This document shows positions 1-12,163 of a stretch of DNA of 64,000 nt, in pieces. This DNA is from Xestospongia bergquistia (lineage: Eukaryota; Porifera; Demospongiae; Haplosclerida; Petrosiidae): NCBI GenBank assembly GCA_963965975.1, contig OZ014413.1, positions 2,490,001-2,554,000 on the forward strand, written 5' to 3'. The position numbers were made by a program, and so were the translations under genes. The notes beneath the pieces were generated by a model, which was not told the origin of the DNA, ran no database searches, and saw only the letters and a list, made by a program, of their open reading frames with translations. Every line of letters starts with the position of its first letter. Within the stretch, counting starts at the first letter, position 1.

Positions 1-2981
1 GAAGATATTTGCATACTTTGTGTAACTTGGCATAATTTTTGTTCTAGAGAGTTTTTAAAATTATAAATAGGGATCTTAGATATGAATTTGTTACTTTTTC
101 ATGCATCTAGACTTGATCTGACTCCAGACGTCAGCCATTCATACAATATGACTTTACAAAGAACACAATCTACTGTTCATCATATAGGGGTCCATGTAAG
201 ATGAAGATTTCATTATTATAATCTCAGGGAAAATTAATGTTGCTCATACAAATAAAAAACTTAGACTCCTCTATGCATCACATTCATGTTTGACTTAAAT
301 TGTTGCATGATGTTTGAGGATTTGAAGGATCATGATTTGGCTGTGTCATTGCATGACTTGTCACCAGAGGAACAGACTCCTGAGAAATTGATATGCATAA
401 AATCACAATTTGATTAATAAGAGAGCATGGCCTCCCTTGATATGATTGTCTGACATTTGTAAGTACATCCAGTGATTGTTTGAAAATACCAACTATTTCT
501 TTAATGGTAATATAACACAGGAGCAACTAATATAGCTCAACAATAAAATAATGGCTTCATCAAAGTTTTAAATTTATCATAAATTGTTTAATACAATTGA
601 CATAAGCAAGTCTGAAAGTTTTTGATATTTAATTTCAATCTTTTAATAGCATTCTGTTTCCAGAATTAACTAAGAGTCACCTTAATTAAGCTTAACGAGC
701 TGCCACCTTATCTTCAAGTAATTTACAACATTTTTCAAAGTATGGCTAAACTTTATCTCAATCTTTTTGCATGTAAGACAACCTGCATGACAATCATCAG
801 TAAAAAAAGTCAAACAATCTAGCTGTCTTTTGTCAATTAGTAAGAAGGACTATTTTGCTTAGGCCATCAGAGAAAGAATTTTGAATTGTTACAAGTTGAA
901 GAACTTATGGTCTAAACGACTAGAAAGGAATAGATTTCCCTTATTCAAATAATTATATTGCATGCCTAAATTCGTTTTAATTAATCAAAATGAGAGTACC
1001 ATTTTCCTGTATACTTGAGAGTTCCTATTTAAAGTGAATGATTGATTCAAGTCTAATCATAAAGTGATATTGGGTAGGAAAGTCATTGTTGTTACTAATT
1101 AACATGTGCTCAAAATGCATATGCATATTTTTATAACTAGCCATACACAGACGCATATATACACATACATATACATCAACTAAGTTCTGTAACCCTTGTC
1201 CAATTAAGTATGAAAGGGGTTAATAAAAATTAGGGTTAGCCACATGGATATTCGATCCATAGGAGCACCTTATGCCTATTTTAATATAGTATTTGAGCAT
1301 ACATATAGCTGATAAATGTAATAATTATTTCATACCTGTATTAGCCATTAGTAGCAACATCATTATGAGATTATGACCAATGACAAAGTGTCCATCCTTG
1401 AATACATGAAGTCCAACTACCTCAGCATACTTTTCAATTTGCACTGCTTAACACTAAACACGGTCTATAACTAAAGAATGAATGACATAGTTAAACTGAT
1501 GAAGAGTAAGTAATTCATACTTTGTTTGGACTCAATAAGTGGTTTATAGTTGTATGAACTCAATAAGCTGACAAAAGGATTAACATGATTATATGTATAT
1601 TTACATTTAGTATTCTATTATTATGTAGTCATTGATAGTAGATATATATATAGTTAATGCAGAAGAGGGATAATGTGAAATGTAATATTATTATGTGTAC
1701 AAGAGCAAAAGAGTTACTTACTGAAGACTGAGAGAGATAATTAATTTAAGTACCAGTGGGTGGGAGAAATTATAATTGTTATTGTGGTTAAATAAATAAG
1801 CCGTATAAAGCCTACCCACAACCAGTGTAGTCTGGAATTCTTTAAGTGAATGTGCAACACTGCAAGAATACAACTAAAGTATGTTTTCAAGATATTATAA
1901 AGCACATATTTCACTTGAAACTACTATATAAATATATAGTTAAAAAGCATTGTGATCATTGACTAGTGTATCATAAAACTAGATTTAAATTAAGCATTCT
2001 AGGAGATTAACATTTTGGAATTGATGTTATAGGAGGTTTGAAGTTGACATAGTGGGTATGAATTGTCAACCTATTCACTGATGAGAATAATCATTCAGGC
2101 AATTGACTAGATTCAGGTTGTGGTGCACCTGATATTAAAAATTGACGTATAAGGTCTAATGCTCCAATCTAAATTATATATGACCGACATAATTGAAGAA
2201 AAAGGAAATTTTTATAATGACAAGCTTGTGTATTACTATGTCTCACCTTAAGTATATATCATAGATCATTTTAAATTTGTAAATATCAGTGTAACTGAAA
2301 GTTTAATTTGGGTCATAACTTAATAAACAAACAGAGGATATGATTAATTTTTTATTAATTTCAATATATGTAGTTGTTATAGTCTTTTGTATTATCATTA
2401 TGTATACTTTGCATGATTATAAAAACAAAATAATTTACTGTTTGGCAGTTGATAATTATCACAATTTCAAAATCTAGGCCTAAGTCTATTCAATATTACT
2501 AATGGTACAATCTTTAATATGAAATCATTTTAAATATTATCAAATCCTGTTACATAAACTCATAATATAGTACAAAAGACTCATGTACATACACAACCAA
2601 TAATGACAAAACAGTTAAAATTAAAAAAAAATTGTATATACAATTGCAAACTCATAATAATATCTATAATATTACTACACACAGGGATAAAGGAGACATA
2701 TTAAAGTGTGACATTAAAACAGTGGTAATAATGACATTATATAAACTATATATATGAGCATATAGTAGCATTTGTTGCTATATGAGATGTAGTTAAAGTC
2801 TTCAAATAAGCTCCCTTTAATTTACTTTGAAACTTCAGACAAACATAGAGAATGTTTGATAACATTAATAAACCGTAATGCATGCTTTCAGTATGCTATA
2901 TCTAATAAACTCCTCCCCAACTAATTTAGCTGTTATGTATGTGCAAGTCAATCAAGTAATTACATTTGGCCAAGTGTGAAG
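1..2981. other. Spacer upstream of the first A1 transporter gene
   Basis: No credible gene seen. From about position 43 the sequence is a diverged copy of 25671-28286, so this is a cassette spacer and not unique DNA. The last ~150 bp before the ATG (CTCCTCCCCAACTAATTTAG onward) are nearly identical upstream of the genes at 28287 and 39673, which marks them as likely proximal promoter or 5' UTR. A GAAGAAAA motif at about 2200 matches a possible splice donor seen in sister spacers, but here the GT is missing. Short ORFs on both strands have no recognisable content. Confidence 0.6.
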
Positions 2982-4523
2982 ATGCTCAGTTCTTTTATGT
3001 CGAAGATGAAGATTCAACATGTCAGTTATCAGTCTACAATGCTGATTCTCTGGGATGCCTTGATGTATACTCACTTACACTTGTTACAAGAAGTTGCTTC
3101 AATCAGTTTTACTAAGCACCATAGTCATGATATTATCATTGATATTGGATATAGTTTATTTTTCTTATTATTTCCTCTCTTTGGTCTACTTGCTGATGTA
3201 AAGACAGGTAGATATAAGACTATTATTACTGGTGTTTACTTCTCGTTTGTATCTTGGATAATAGCAGGCATAGCTATTATTCTTAAAACATACTTTAATT
3301 TTGAGTTACCATTTATGATTCTGTTAGGGATCAGTTTTTTTATTCAACTTATTGGATACTGTAGCTTTCGGTCCAATATTGTTCAGTTCAATATTGATCA
3401 ATCAATTGGAGCTTCAGCTGATGAACTAAGTGCTATTGTTTATTGGGACTCTATGAGTATACCAACAGTGATCCTTGTTAGTGAAATTATACAGTGTTTA
3501 ATCGAAAAAAACCCTTTTCTAATCGTGTGCTATGTATTATCAGGTGTAGCTGTGTCAACAGTTATTATCACCAACTTTCTATTTAAACACTGGCTGGATA
3601 CTATACCACAAATTACCAATCCTGTCAAACTGATTGCTAAGGTACTCAACTATGCAAGAAGGAATAACTATGCAAAGAATCGTAGTGCCTTGACTTACTG
3701 GGAGGATGACTACCCTTCACGAATAGATTTAGGCAAAGAGAAATATGGTGGACCTTTCTCAGAGGAGGAGGTAGAGGATGTGAAAACAGTATTTAGAATT
3801 GTACCACTTTTTATTAGTATAGTGGGTATGTACAGTGTTGAATTTTTTAGTTCAGTGAATAGTCAAGACCTGAAGCTCATTGATTGCTTTTTCTCAGGTT
3901 CCATAGTTGACCATATGGTTGCTGTAATTGTTATGTTTCTTCATTTAATGATTGCAAATCTATGTGTCTATAAAGTCATTCCCAGTATGTTGAGAAGAAT
4001 TGGTCTGGGGCTAGGTTTTGTTTTATCCACAACATTGTACTATGTCATCATCTTAGCTTGTAAAGTGCATTTAAATATTAATCTAACATCATACAAAGTT
4101 CTGGTCACTCCACAGGTCTTGTTTGGAATATCATATGGGTTGATTTTTCCAACATCCTTAGAGTTCACAATAGCTCAGTCTCCACATAAAATGAGAGGAT
4201 TTATGGTTGGTATGTGGTATGCAGCATTTGGATTTGGTTACGCTATTAACAATTTTGGCAAATATCCATTTGACTGTAAAGGTGACAACAACTGCCAAAA
4301 TCTTTACTATTACATTTTTAAGAGTGTTGTTGTTTTAATCATACTTCTAGTATTTGCAGTACTAGCTAAATGTTACAAATTACGTGTGAGAGAAAATGAA
4401 GTCAATATACATTGGATAACTGAGGAACATTATCAGAGGTATATGGAGCAGGAAGTTGAATACAGGAAGGAAATGGGATTGTCAATTGACTCTACATCTG
4501 AAGTTGATGAAAGTAACAACTGA
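2982..4523 (+). CDS. POT/SLC15-like 12-TM transporter, subfamily A1 (copy 1)
   Basis: Predicted integral membrane transporter of 513 residues in one uninterrupted exon. The start is the ATG at 2982; a GTG six bases upstream is in frame but unlikely in a eukaryote. Hydrophobic segments lie near residues 18-36, 51-71, 80-102, 109-129, 151-174, 179-201, 269-290, 308-332, 340-361, 374-398, 405-424 and 441-463, with a hydrophilic central loop at 202-268. POT-family hallmarks: FGLLADVKTGRYKTI (67-81) after TM2, FNIDQ (136-140) where POTs have their GxDQF motif, a loop ending in EEVEDVKTVFRI, and EFTIAQSPHKMRG (394-406). The N-terminal E-x-x-E-R motif of classical proton-coupled POTs is absent. A charged cytosolic tail (464-513) contains YKLRVRENEVN and EQEVEYRKEMGL. 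Substrate is unknown; peptide transport is not demonstrated. Head gene of the first A1-B-A2 cassette. Confidence 0.87.
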   Translation: MLSSFMSKMKIQHVSYQSTMLILWDALMYTHLHLLQEVASISFTKHHSHDIIIDIGYSLFFLLFPLFGLLADVKTGRYKTIITGVYFSFVSWIIAGIAIILKTYFNFELPFMILLGISFFIQLIGYCSFRSNIVQFNIDQSIGASADELSAIVYWDSMSIPTVILVSEIIQCLIEKNPFLIVCYVLSGVAVSTVIITNFLFKHWLDTIPQITNPVKLIAKVLNYARRNNYAKNRSALTYWEDDYPSRIDLGKEKYGGPFSEEEVEDVKTVFRIVPLFISIVGMYSVEFFSSVNSQDLKLIDCFFSGSIVDHMVAVIVMFLHLMIANLCVYKVIPSMLRRIGLGLGFVLSTTLYYVIILACKVHLNINLTSYKVLVTPQVLFGISYGLIFPTSLEFTIAQSPHKMRGFMVGMWYAAFGFGYAINNFGKYPFDCKGDNNCQNLYYYIFKSVVVLIILLVFAVLAKCYKLRVRENEVNIHWITEEHYQRYMEQEVEYRKEMGLSIDSTSEVDESNN

Positions 4524-5045
4524 AATTACTTTTTTATGACTACCATTCGATTACTATCACAGTTTTTTCTGTATCATCTATGTAATGTATATAAAGTTTT
4601 ATAAAAGATAGAATATGTGATTTGCTTGAATTCACAGACTATATATCTGTATGTACCTTTTTGTATACCTGACCTATCACCACCATTTTCTCTACTCATT
4701 GATCACACACTAATTAACTAAGTTTACACTGTTAGAATATTTCAATACTTTTACTGCAAATCTTGAAATCAAAATGTATTATTTTGCTATTATTTACGGG
4801 TGGTCATTTTTAAATTACTATATTACATTATCCATAAACTGTAGGAAATAAATTACTAATTTACAGTGTTAATACAATTGTAAATTTACATATTAATACA
4901 ATGGTATAAAGATCTTTTATAAATTACAATACATTTATTTACAAATTTACAATGTTACTAAAATAGTATAAAGAATTCATATTATTTACAATACATTTAA
5001 TTGTAAAATCAACGGATTTTTCCTGTGTCTTTTTTGCATTACTAA
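4524..5045. other. 3' flank of A1 copy 1
   Basis: AT-rich sequence with no gene. It parallels the DNA after the A1 copy at 28287 (29835-30234), including repeated ATTTACAATG/AATACAAT motifs. The parallel stops sharply near 4910/30232, where the second copy jumps to sequence equivalent to 6640 here. Possible polyadenylation signals occur, but none stands out. Confidence 0.5.
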
Positions 5046-5049
5046 TTTA

Positions 5050-5350
5050 TTATTGTACAAAATAATTTTCCTTCTGCTTTAAATAGTACTTGTTAACACT
5101 TGAAGGTAAATGGTATACCTACAAAAGCGATTGTTGCTTTTGAGAACTTACTCAAGAATGTTTTTCATGCTGTTTCCAAAACAGATTTATTGGCAAATTC
5201 TACCAAAGAGTCAGAATCATGGCCAAATGCTTTACCTTGTATCATCTCTGTGGTTGTGGATAGATGTTTTATATTGCTGTAACCTTATGCCTAGGTTTTT
5301 TAAGTAAGTCACATACTTGTCATTACTGTGGAGCTGATATTGGCAAGTGT
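5050..5350 (+). pseudogene. Small conserved gene fragment, possibly LITAF-like
   Basis: Reading different frames gives WYTYK, then a stretch ending in a hydrophobic W-L-W-I-D-V-L-Y-C-C segment, then SHTCHYCGADIG. A one-base frameshift lies near 5305. A hydrophobic helix followed by H-x-C-x-x-C-G resembles the C-terminal part of the LITAF zinc-ribbon domain, but the match is weak. A diverged copy sits at 41370-41670 in the same place relative to the A1 and B genes, so it belongs to the duplicated cassette. It is probably a dead gene or last exon. Confidence 0.3.
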
Positions 5351-5419
5351 GAGTGTGTGCTATATTGAAATATTTAAAGTAGTCAGGCAGAGTGAATGAA
5401 ATAAGTATGGTGTGTTATC

Positions 5420-6897
5420 TTTGAAAAGATGTTAATGCTTATGATCTCAATCAATAATATTTGTTATTGTCTGGAATGACTTAATAAATTTCAGTGCATA
5501 CTTAATTCTACCAATTAACTACAGCCATTGATAGCAATTCTGAAGTGGATATTGCTTTGGATATTTAATATGTTCTGTTATTCCCTCAATTCCACTATTT
5601 GGATTGTTAGCTGATATAAAGACACGTAAATATTTAGCAATAATCACTAGGTGCGTGACTGATATTTCTGTCCTGGATAGTTGGTAGTTTAGCTTTAATT
5701 GTTAATTTTACTTTTAACTTAAAACCACTTTATCAATCATTAAGTTTCTTTTCTACTTCATTGCATATTGCAGTTTCACTAAATATTTTCCACTTTAATA
5801 TTGATCAGGGTGTAAGAGTATTAACTGATTAACTAAGTGCATGCTATTATATATAGGAACACTTTGAGTGCATCACTTATTTGTGGCTTACTAAGATTGG
5901 GAAGTGTCTAATCAATAGGTAAGTTATTTTTGCTGTGTCTTATAGGCTATCAGGCATGGCAGTGTCTACATTCATTGTCAGTGACAACTTCTTTAAACAG
6001 TGGTTAGACACATCATTTTCTAACCCTATCAAGCTGATTGCTAAGTACACAACTACGTTAGAGAGAGCAAGCATCCCAGGAATCATTGTGCCTTAACATA
6101 CTGGGACAAGGATTATCATCAAGACTGGATATAAGCAAAGAAAGATATGGCAGGCCTTTACAGAAGAGCAAGCTGAAAATGTCACAAGATTTTTTTGGCT
6201 TGATCCAATTGTTCATTTGTTTTGCTGGTGGTCAATATGCTGAGGATGTTGGATGGAGCAGCTTTAATCATCAAATGTGCACATTATTTTAACGCATTTT
6301 ATCAGATAATTCATTACCTTTTTTAGTCAATGCAATCCTTCTAATTCATTATGAGCTTTCATTCATCCATGTTGTCATAAGTACATTCGTAGTATACTAA
6401 AAAGAGTTGGCTTAGGATTGGCAATGACAGTATTCACTCCAATTACACATTTGATTATATTACTCATAAAAGACTTTTAAAACATAGATAATGCTTTGTA
6501 TGAGTATATTATTCCATAAAGTTGAAAACTACCTCTTAAATTTATATTATTCCAATATCTTTTGAGCTCACAATAGCATAGTCTCCATAAGAAATGAGAG
6601 TATTCATGATTAGGTGATCATATACAGCAACAGGACTCATTTTGCTATCCAATATTTTAGCAAATGCTCTTTTCGATATAATAGACAATTAAATTATCAA
6701 AACAATTCTTTTTATTTATACAATAGTGTAATTGTTTCTATAATCTTCATTGTGTTCCTGATACTAGCTAAGTGTTTAAAATTATAAGTGAGAGAAAATG
6801 AAGTCAATGTACAAATAATAGGTGAGGACGTTATAAGAGATACATGAACACGGAGTACAGGAGGGAAATGGGACTATCCCTTGAATCAATAAACTGA
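5420..6897 (+). pseudogene. Subfamily B transporter, decayed full-length copy
   Basis: Alignable by eye along its length to the intact B gene at 54561-56072: upstream AGTCAGG-AGAGTGAA motif, the LLADIKT region near 5610, NIDQ near 5800, a GRPL version of the RYGGPF loop near 6140, FELTIA near 6560, and the tail YKLxVRENEVN near 6785. It has many stops and frameshifts and several missing stretches, so it cannot make a transporter. Compare 42395-43577, a similarly decayed B copy in the third cassette; both share the lesion ACTAGGTG(C/T)GTGAC near the third TM, which suggests the damage predates the duplication. Confidence 0.8.
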
Positions 6898-7373
6898 TGT
6901 TAATTGCATTGATTTTATGTTTTGTTGTTTATGTTACTCAGTATACATGTAACATGGAAGTTAATATGGCGTCATTTAATGCTTTTGTTGTAGTTAAATG
7001 TACATTATAATTATCCTGTTCTATATAAAATAATGCAAGGATAACCATTTTCAACATTACTACTATTGAGTTACATTATTGGGGACTAGTATGTAATATG
7101 GCAAAATGTAGAAGTTGTACACAACTTTCTTGAATGATAAAGACTAGTCAGCATTATTGATATGGTGATATTATTGTTATAGCTAAGTTAGATCAGCTAA
7201 AAAAGCTGACAAATGCATTCACAGTTTGACTCACACATGTACACAAGTGACACAATAAACACATAAATACTCATATCAACTAATTTATGTCCAAGCAAAT
7301 GAGAAGAGGATTAGTAATATTTAAAGACAACCATATTGACATTCAAAAAAACAACCACACCTTATAAACATGT

Positions 7374-7393
7374 AATATTATACTGTTTATATG

Positions 7394-7434
<41 letters not shown>

Positions 7435-7444
7435 AGTATAACAT

Positions 7445-7484
<40 letters not shown>
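7374..7484. repeat. AT and GT microsatellites inside an AT-rich palindrome
   Basis: A (TA)n tract at about 7399-7431 is flanked by inverted copies of TTATACTGTTTATAT, so the whole could extrude as a hairpin. It is followed by a (TG)n tract at about 7457-7484 that abuts the MITE start. Confidence 0.85.
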
Positions 7485-7488
<4 letters not shown>

Positions 7489-7865
7489 GTATTTCTTCAA
7501 ATAAAGGCCTCCTCCAAATAGGGTCTGGGTCTCAAATTGAGAGTGGGTTAAAAAGAGTTACATAGTCAATAGAGGCTGCGTCTCGAATTGAGGTCTCTAG
7601 CTGTATACCTATAATTTAAAGATGTCTAAGTGCTGATGTGTCCTTCAAGTTGAAAGCTGTAGACTATGCTTTATAATATACGCTTTCTTTCTCTGCGGAC
7701 CTTAGATACACGCGGTGAGGGTGTGGTCAATTATAAATAATGGTTGTTTTGAAATTAAAATTAATAAATGCCTCCCTCGTATAAAGGTCTCCTCTATTTA
7801 GAGGTCCCGTTTAAAACCTTGGAAAAGAAATAAAGGCCTAGGCCTCTATTCAAGGAAATACGGTA
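7485..7865. mobile_element. MITE (non-autonomous DNA transposon), copy 1
   Basis: About 380 bp with imperfect terminal inverted repeats: TACTGTATTTCTTCAAATAA at the left and, read on the minus strand, TACCGTATTTCCTTGAATAG at the right. Both ends then run into AAGGCCTC/GAGGCCTC-rich sequence. Flanking TA is consistent with a TA target duplication. There is no coding capacity. A second copy sits at the equivalent place in the next cassette (30999-31343). Superfamily not assigned. Confidence 0.7.
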
Positions 7866-9301
7866 TATATATAGTTAATGAACATATCAATAACTACATA
7901 CTTGTGGTAGCCATTGATTGCAGAATCATTATAAGCATATCATTGACAAATAGATGACAACTTGTCAGTTCCTGATTTTCTGATGAAATGAATAACCTCC
8001 AACTATGATTGTCTACTCTTCTATTTGTTTTGTCTGACACTAAATATTGTCTACAAGTAAAGAGAACATGTATTAAACATAAATGATGCATATTATGCAT
8101 GAAATATTGAACTAGAAAAAATGATATATAATTGTATATATAAGAAAATGCACATCTTTATATAACATTGCTTGGGTTCAATTCAGTGCTATGATCATTG
8201 ACTAGAATATAACCTGCCTGAGCTAGGATGGTCAGGCTCAAGTTACGGCTGACAATACAAATTATAGTTTCAAAGGTCAAGTGTCCATCCTCAAATTTTG
8301 TATATGTATAATATAATTTAAAAGCATCAAAGCGATATACTAGTGCAATGCTAGAGTCATGTCTCACAAAAAATATTAGAGACAGTTGGCAAATCAGTAC
8401 ATTTCAAATTGAAAGTTTTCCTGAAGTCACATGTTAAAAGAACAATTGTGCATGTATAGTTATGTAATATTATCTGTACATATAATTTATATAACTATTT
8501 TAAAATAAATTTAGCACTTCCTTCATTATACAAAGTTGCTTGGCTATAACAACAAAATTGTTTACTATTTGGCTGTTGATTATCATTACAATGCCACATC
8601 AATGTCCAAAACTCTATTCAATATTAGTAATTGCATAAAATCTCATTTTACACTTTACTACATATCTTACACATGCAAAATTATGATAGCAGCATTCTCT
8701 GTAACTGTCATATTAGGAAAGATAATAGTTTGTAAAGTTAATGGACCACACTCCTAAAGTATTACTTACGTGAAATATCACTTTTGAGTGAAGTATCAAA
8801 TGTTTTAGGTCGCTAAATTTTATTAGACAATCTGGGATATATAGGCATTGCTACTGCAACTTGATCTTTCAGTACCATGCATAATGGCTAACATAAACAA
8901 TATATGAAGCTGCTTGTATTGACAGTTATTGTAGTTATATATAAATTTAAATATTATTAATGTCAAAATTATAAATGATCCATCTATGTACATAACCATT
9001 ATTACTGTAATTAATTTCTTTAATTGTGTACAAAATATTGTAGACTGTTTGTTATAGCATTTTAAAGATATGTTCTAAATTACAAGATATATTGTTGGCA
9101 CACTCAATGTTACAATAACAATACAATTTATATTTGACACCATATCTTATATTTTACTTTTGGCTGTCTATTATTAATTTCTACAGATTTTATATCAACA
9201 TCTAAGTAAGAAAAGCAAACAATTGCCAAATATATTTAGCCAACTTTATAATAGCACACCCTTCATAGTTATTCAGTTTTGTGGCATTAACAAGAATCAA
9301 G

Positions 9302-10837
9302 ATGAGTAAAAGATCTATTAACAAAAAGAGAATCCAATGTGTAAGCTACCAACCTGTATGGCTTCTTATTCTCTGGTATGCTTTGATGTATGGTCATTTG
9401 AATTTAATTCGATACTTTGCAGCAACCACCTATATCGACAGCCATGTGGATGGTGAAAAAGGTCATTCCATTTTCTTTGATATTGGATATTGTCTAATAT
9501 TTTTCTTATTTTTTCTTTTTGGTCTACTTGCTGATGTAAGATTAGGTAGATATAAGACTCTAATTACTGGTGTACATTTGTGCTTTCTGTCTTGGATAGT
9601 TTTTGGGCTCGCTGCTATTGTTAAGAGTTATAGCAATTCTAAAGTGGCATTTATGATACTCTATGTTGTTGGATACATTACAGAAGCAATTGGATATAGT
9701 AGTTTTTTGTCTAATATTATCCAATTTAGCATTGATCAAATACTGAGTGCTTCGACTGACAAACTCAGTGCCATCATCTATTGGGACTCAGTGAGTATTC
9801 ATATTGTGTATATCATCATTGAAATTGGACAATGTTCAATGAAACAGTTTGTCATAGTGTCTTATGTAGTGTCAGGTATAGCTGTTACTACAGTTATTGT
9901 CAGTAATTGTCTTTTTAAACACTGGCTAGATACTACATCTCATATTATTAATTCTATCAAACTGATTGCTAATGTAATGAAATATGCAATAAAGAACAAA
10001 TACCCTAAAAATCGCAGTGCTTTGACATACTGGGAGGAGGATTACCCTTCAAGATTAGACTTGGGTAAAGAAAAATATGGTGGACCTTTTACAGAAGAGC
10101 AAGTGGAAAATGTAAAAACATTGCAACGACTGACACCATTATTAATCAGTGCAGTTGGTTATTCTTGTGGGCATGGAATAAGATATAGTAGTTTTTCAAA
10201 CCTAAATCAACAATCTCAACTTCTACCTTGCTTTGTGTATAACTATTCAATACATTCAGTGGTAGCTGTATTTCTAATTCTACTTTATCTTTTAATAATA
10301 CATCCTTTTTTCAATAAATGTATTCCAAGTATGCTTAAGAGAATAGCTTTGGGGATGGTATTTATATTATTAACTCTACTTTACTATGTCATTATGTTTG
10401 CTGGTAAACAACATTTTCAATTAAACACAACATCTTATCATGCCGTTCTTGTTCCTGAAATCTTAGGTGGAATATCATTTGCTTTGATTTTTCCAACATC
10501 CTTAGAATTCACCATAGCTCAGGCTCCACATGAAATGAGAGGATTTATGATTGGACTTTGGTATGCTGCATTTGGTTTGGGATATGCCATTAGTATTAAT
10601 GGCAAATACCCATTTCACTGCATTGAAGACATTATTTGCCAAAGTATTTATTACTATATATTTAAAACTGCTCTTACGGTTATCATGCTCATTGTTTTTA
10701 TAATATTAGCCAAACGATACAAATTACGAGTGCGAGAAAATGAAGTCAACATACATATGATTGCTGAGGAACATTATGAGAGGTATTTTCAACAAGAAGT
10801 TGAATACAAAAGAGAAATTGAATTGTTAATACATTAA
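9302..10837 (+). CDS. POT/SLC15-like 12-TM transporter, subfamily A2 (copy 1)
   Basis: 511-residue membrane protein from the ATG at 9302 (MSKRSINKKRIQC). An in-frame GTG 21 bases upstream was rejected because the sister gene at 59626 begins at the equivalent ATG. Hydrophobic profile and motifs match the A1 protein: FGLLADVRLGRYKTL after TM2, FSIDQ, LTYWEEDYPSRLDLGKEKYG in the central loop, FTEEQVENVKT before TM7, EFTIAQAPHEMRG near TM10, and the tail YKLRVRENEVN then EEHYERYFQQEVEY. The tail ends shortly after and lacks the Ser/Thr-rich end of A1. No E-x-x-E-R motif near TM1. Intronless. Third gene of the first cassette; substrate unknown. Confidence 0.87.
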   Translation: MSKRSINKKRIQCVSYQPVWLLILWYALMYGHLNLIRYFAATTYIDSHVDGEKGHSIFFDIGYCLIFFLFFLFGLLADVRLGRYKTLITGVHLCFLSWIVFGLAAIVKSYSNSKVAFMILYVVGYITEAIGYSSFLSNIIQFSIDQILSASTDKLSAIIYWDSVSIHIVYIIIEIGQCSMKQFVIVSYVVSGIAVTTVIVSNCLFKHWLDTTSHIINSIKLIANVMKYAIKNKYPKNRSALTYWEEDYPSRLDLGKEKYGGPFTEEQVENVKTLQRLTPLLISAVGYSCGHGIRYSSFSNLNQQSQLLPCFVYNYSIHSVVAVFLILLYLLIIHPFFNKCIPSMLKRIALGMVFILLTLLYYVIMFAGKQHFQLNTTSYHAVLVPEILGGISFALIFPTSLEFTIAQAPHEMRGFMIGLWYAAFGLGYAISINGKYPFHCIEDIICQSIYYYIFKTALTVIMLIVFIILAKRYKLRVRENEVNIHMIAEEHYERYFQQEVEYKREIELLIH

Positions 10838-11744
10838 CTTGATTTTACAAAAACCAAAAAGTTACGTGTTTTTAGAACTAATTAGATATTAAAATGATAA
10901 TTGTATTACTACTATTTCAACTTTAATAAGATTTGGAAATTTATCAAAAAGTGACTTTAAAGAGGCCACAATATGATTATATTACTTCAAGGACAGTATA
11001 AAGTATTTTTTAAAAAATGGGTAATAGCTGTTTTTAATGTTACAGTAGCAATAAATGTGATAAAGGTAAGTTCATAATGTAGAGTGAACAGCACTATTAA
11101 AATCTAATAACAAAAAGTACAGCATCCTCTAATTGTGATTCTTTGTGTTTTAACTGAAAAATTTTATTCATAAACCTCAACTAATATTAGATGTGTCACA
11201 TAACAAGTCCATGAATAGACTTGTATAAATGTGCAAACAAAAAACACAAACAGCTGAAATATCTATTTTAACAAATGATATGAAATTCATTATTGTATCA
11301 GACAATAAGATGAAATGTGATCGTAAAAGTTTGTCGAGATAAACATTATTAAATAATTAATTCAATATGCTTTATTGATGTGCATATTTCTTTTGGCTTC
11401 AAATAATTATTTATTTTAGTTATGCTGTCGTTGTTAATGTTTACTCAGCATTATAGCTATTGATTGTCTTGCTGTCTTAAAATAATATGGTTTTAAATCT
11501 AATATCATCTAATCTAATTTCTTCACTTGATTGAAGCATCAGCTTTTGGGATTCTGTAAGCACCGCAACATTATTATCATTAATACTGCTAGGCAATGTC
11601 TGCTTACATGCAGATATCCATAGAGTCATTATGTGAGAATAGTATTTGTCATAAATTTAAGCTCAATTTGGACTATGCATTCAATTTATTCTAATATACT
11701 TTAACTATAATTCATTGATTAAGATCAGTAAACAGATTTCACAT
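10838..11744. other. Spacer after A2 copy 1
   Basis: No gene. Closely parallels 31999-32889 and 48447-49324, the spacers after the other A2 genes; for example GTTTTTAGAACTAATTAGAT is present in all three. Confidence 0.55.
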
Positions 11745-12163
11745 TAGTTTAGGTGGAATAGTTTATTTAGCCTGAATCAACAACCTCAACTTCTACCTTG
11801 CTTTGCATTTAACAATTCGATACATTTACTAGTGGGCCGGGTGTACTTCTAATTCTGCTTTATAGTTTGATAATACATCCTTTCTTCAACAAATACATTC
11901 AAAGTACGCTTAAGAGAATAGTTTTGGGATTAGTATTTACTATGTCATTATGTTTGTTAGTAAAGAACATTTCCAATTAAATACCAGAACATATCATCTT
12001 GATTATTTTCTTCAGGTTTTGAGTGGAATATCATTGGCTTTGATTTTTCCAACATCCTTATAGAATTTACAACTGCTAGTCTTCACATGAAATGAGAGGA
12101 TTAAATTGTGGTATGCTGCATTTGGTCTGGGATATGCCATTATAATCAATGGGACATGCTTAT
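11745..12163 (+). pseudogene. Subfamily A2' transporter fragment
   Basis: Corresponds to A2 from the TM7-TM8 loop (CTTCTACCTTGCTTTGC) to the FGLGYAI region. It contains frameshifts and a base inserted in CATCCTTATAGAATTTAC. Very similar decayed copies follow the A2 loci at 32890-33514 and 49325-49966, all sharing the CATCCTTA(T)AGAATT region. The right end (12120-12163) is also present inverted at 13056-13099. Confidence 0.75.

Larger units (their letters stand above)
6898..9301. other. Spacer between B pseudogene and A2 gene
   Basis: No gene seen. It contains a microsatellite pair, one MITE (7485-7865) and DNA repeated ahead of the other A2 genes (44110-46910 and 58040-59625). The ~40 bases just before the start (CTTCATAGTTATTCAGTTTT and GTGGCAT) are shared by all three A2 genes and probably mark the proximal promoter or 5' UTR. 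Confidence 0.55.

Noticed and set aside
1171..1290. Possible tRNA-like element with TATTCGATCC
   Set aside because: No acceptor stem or A box can be paired; the copy at 26520-26640 has lost the motif (ATTCAATGTA).
2976..2981. GTG start six bases before the A1 ATG (also at 28281, 39667, 36234) and GTG/TTG starts at 9281 and 52044
   Set aside because: Non-ATG starts are unlikely in a eukaryotic nuclear gene; an ATG lies just downstream in each case and matches the start of a sister gene.
8158..8367. Minus-strand ORF with a tRNA B-box-like GGTTCAATTC nearby
   Set aside because: The motif recurs in all A2 spacers without an A box or cloverleaf; the ORF is not kept open in the sister copies.
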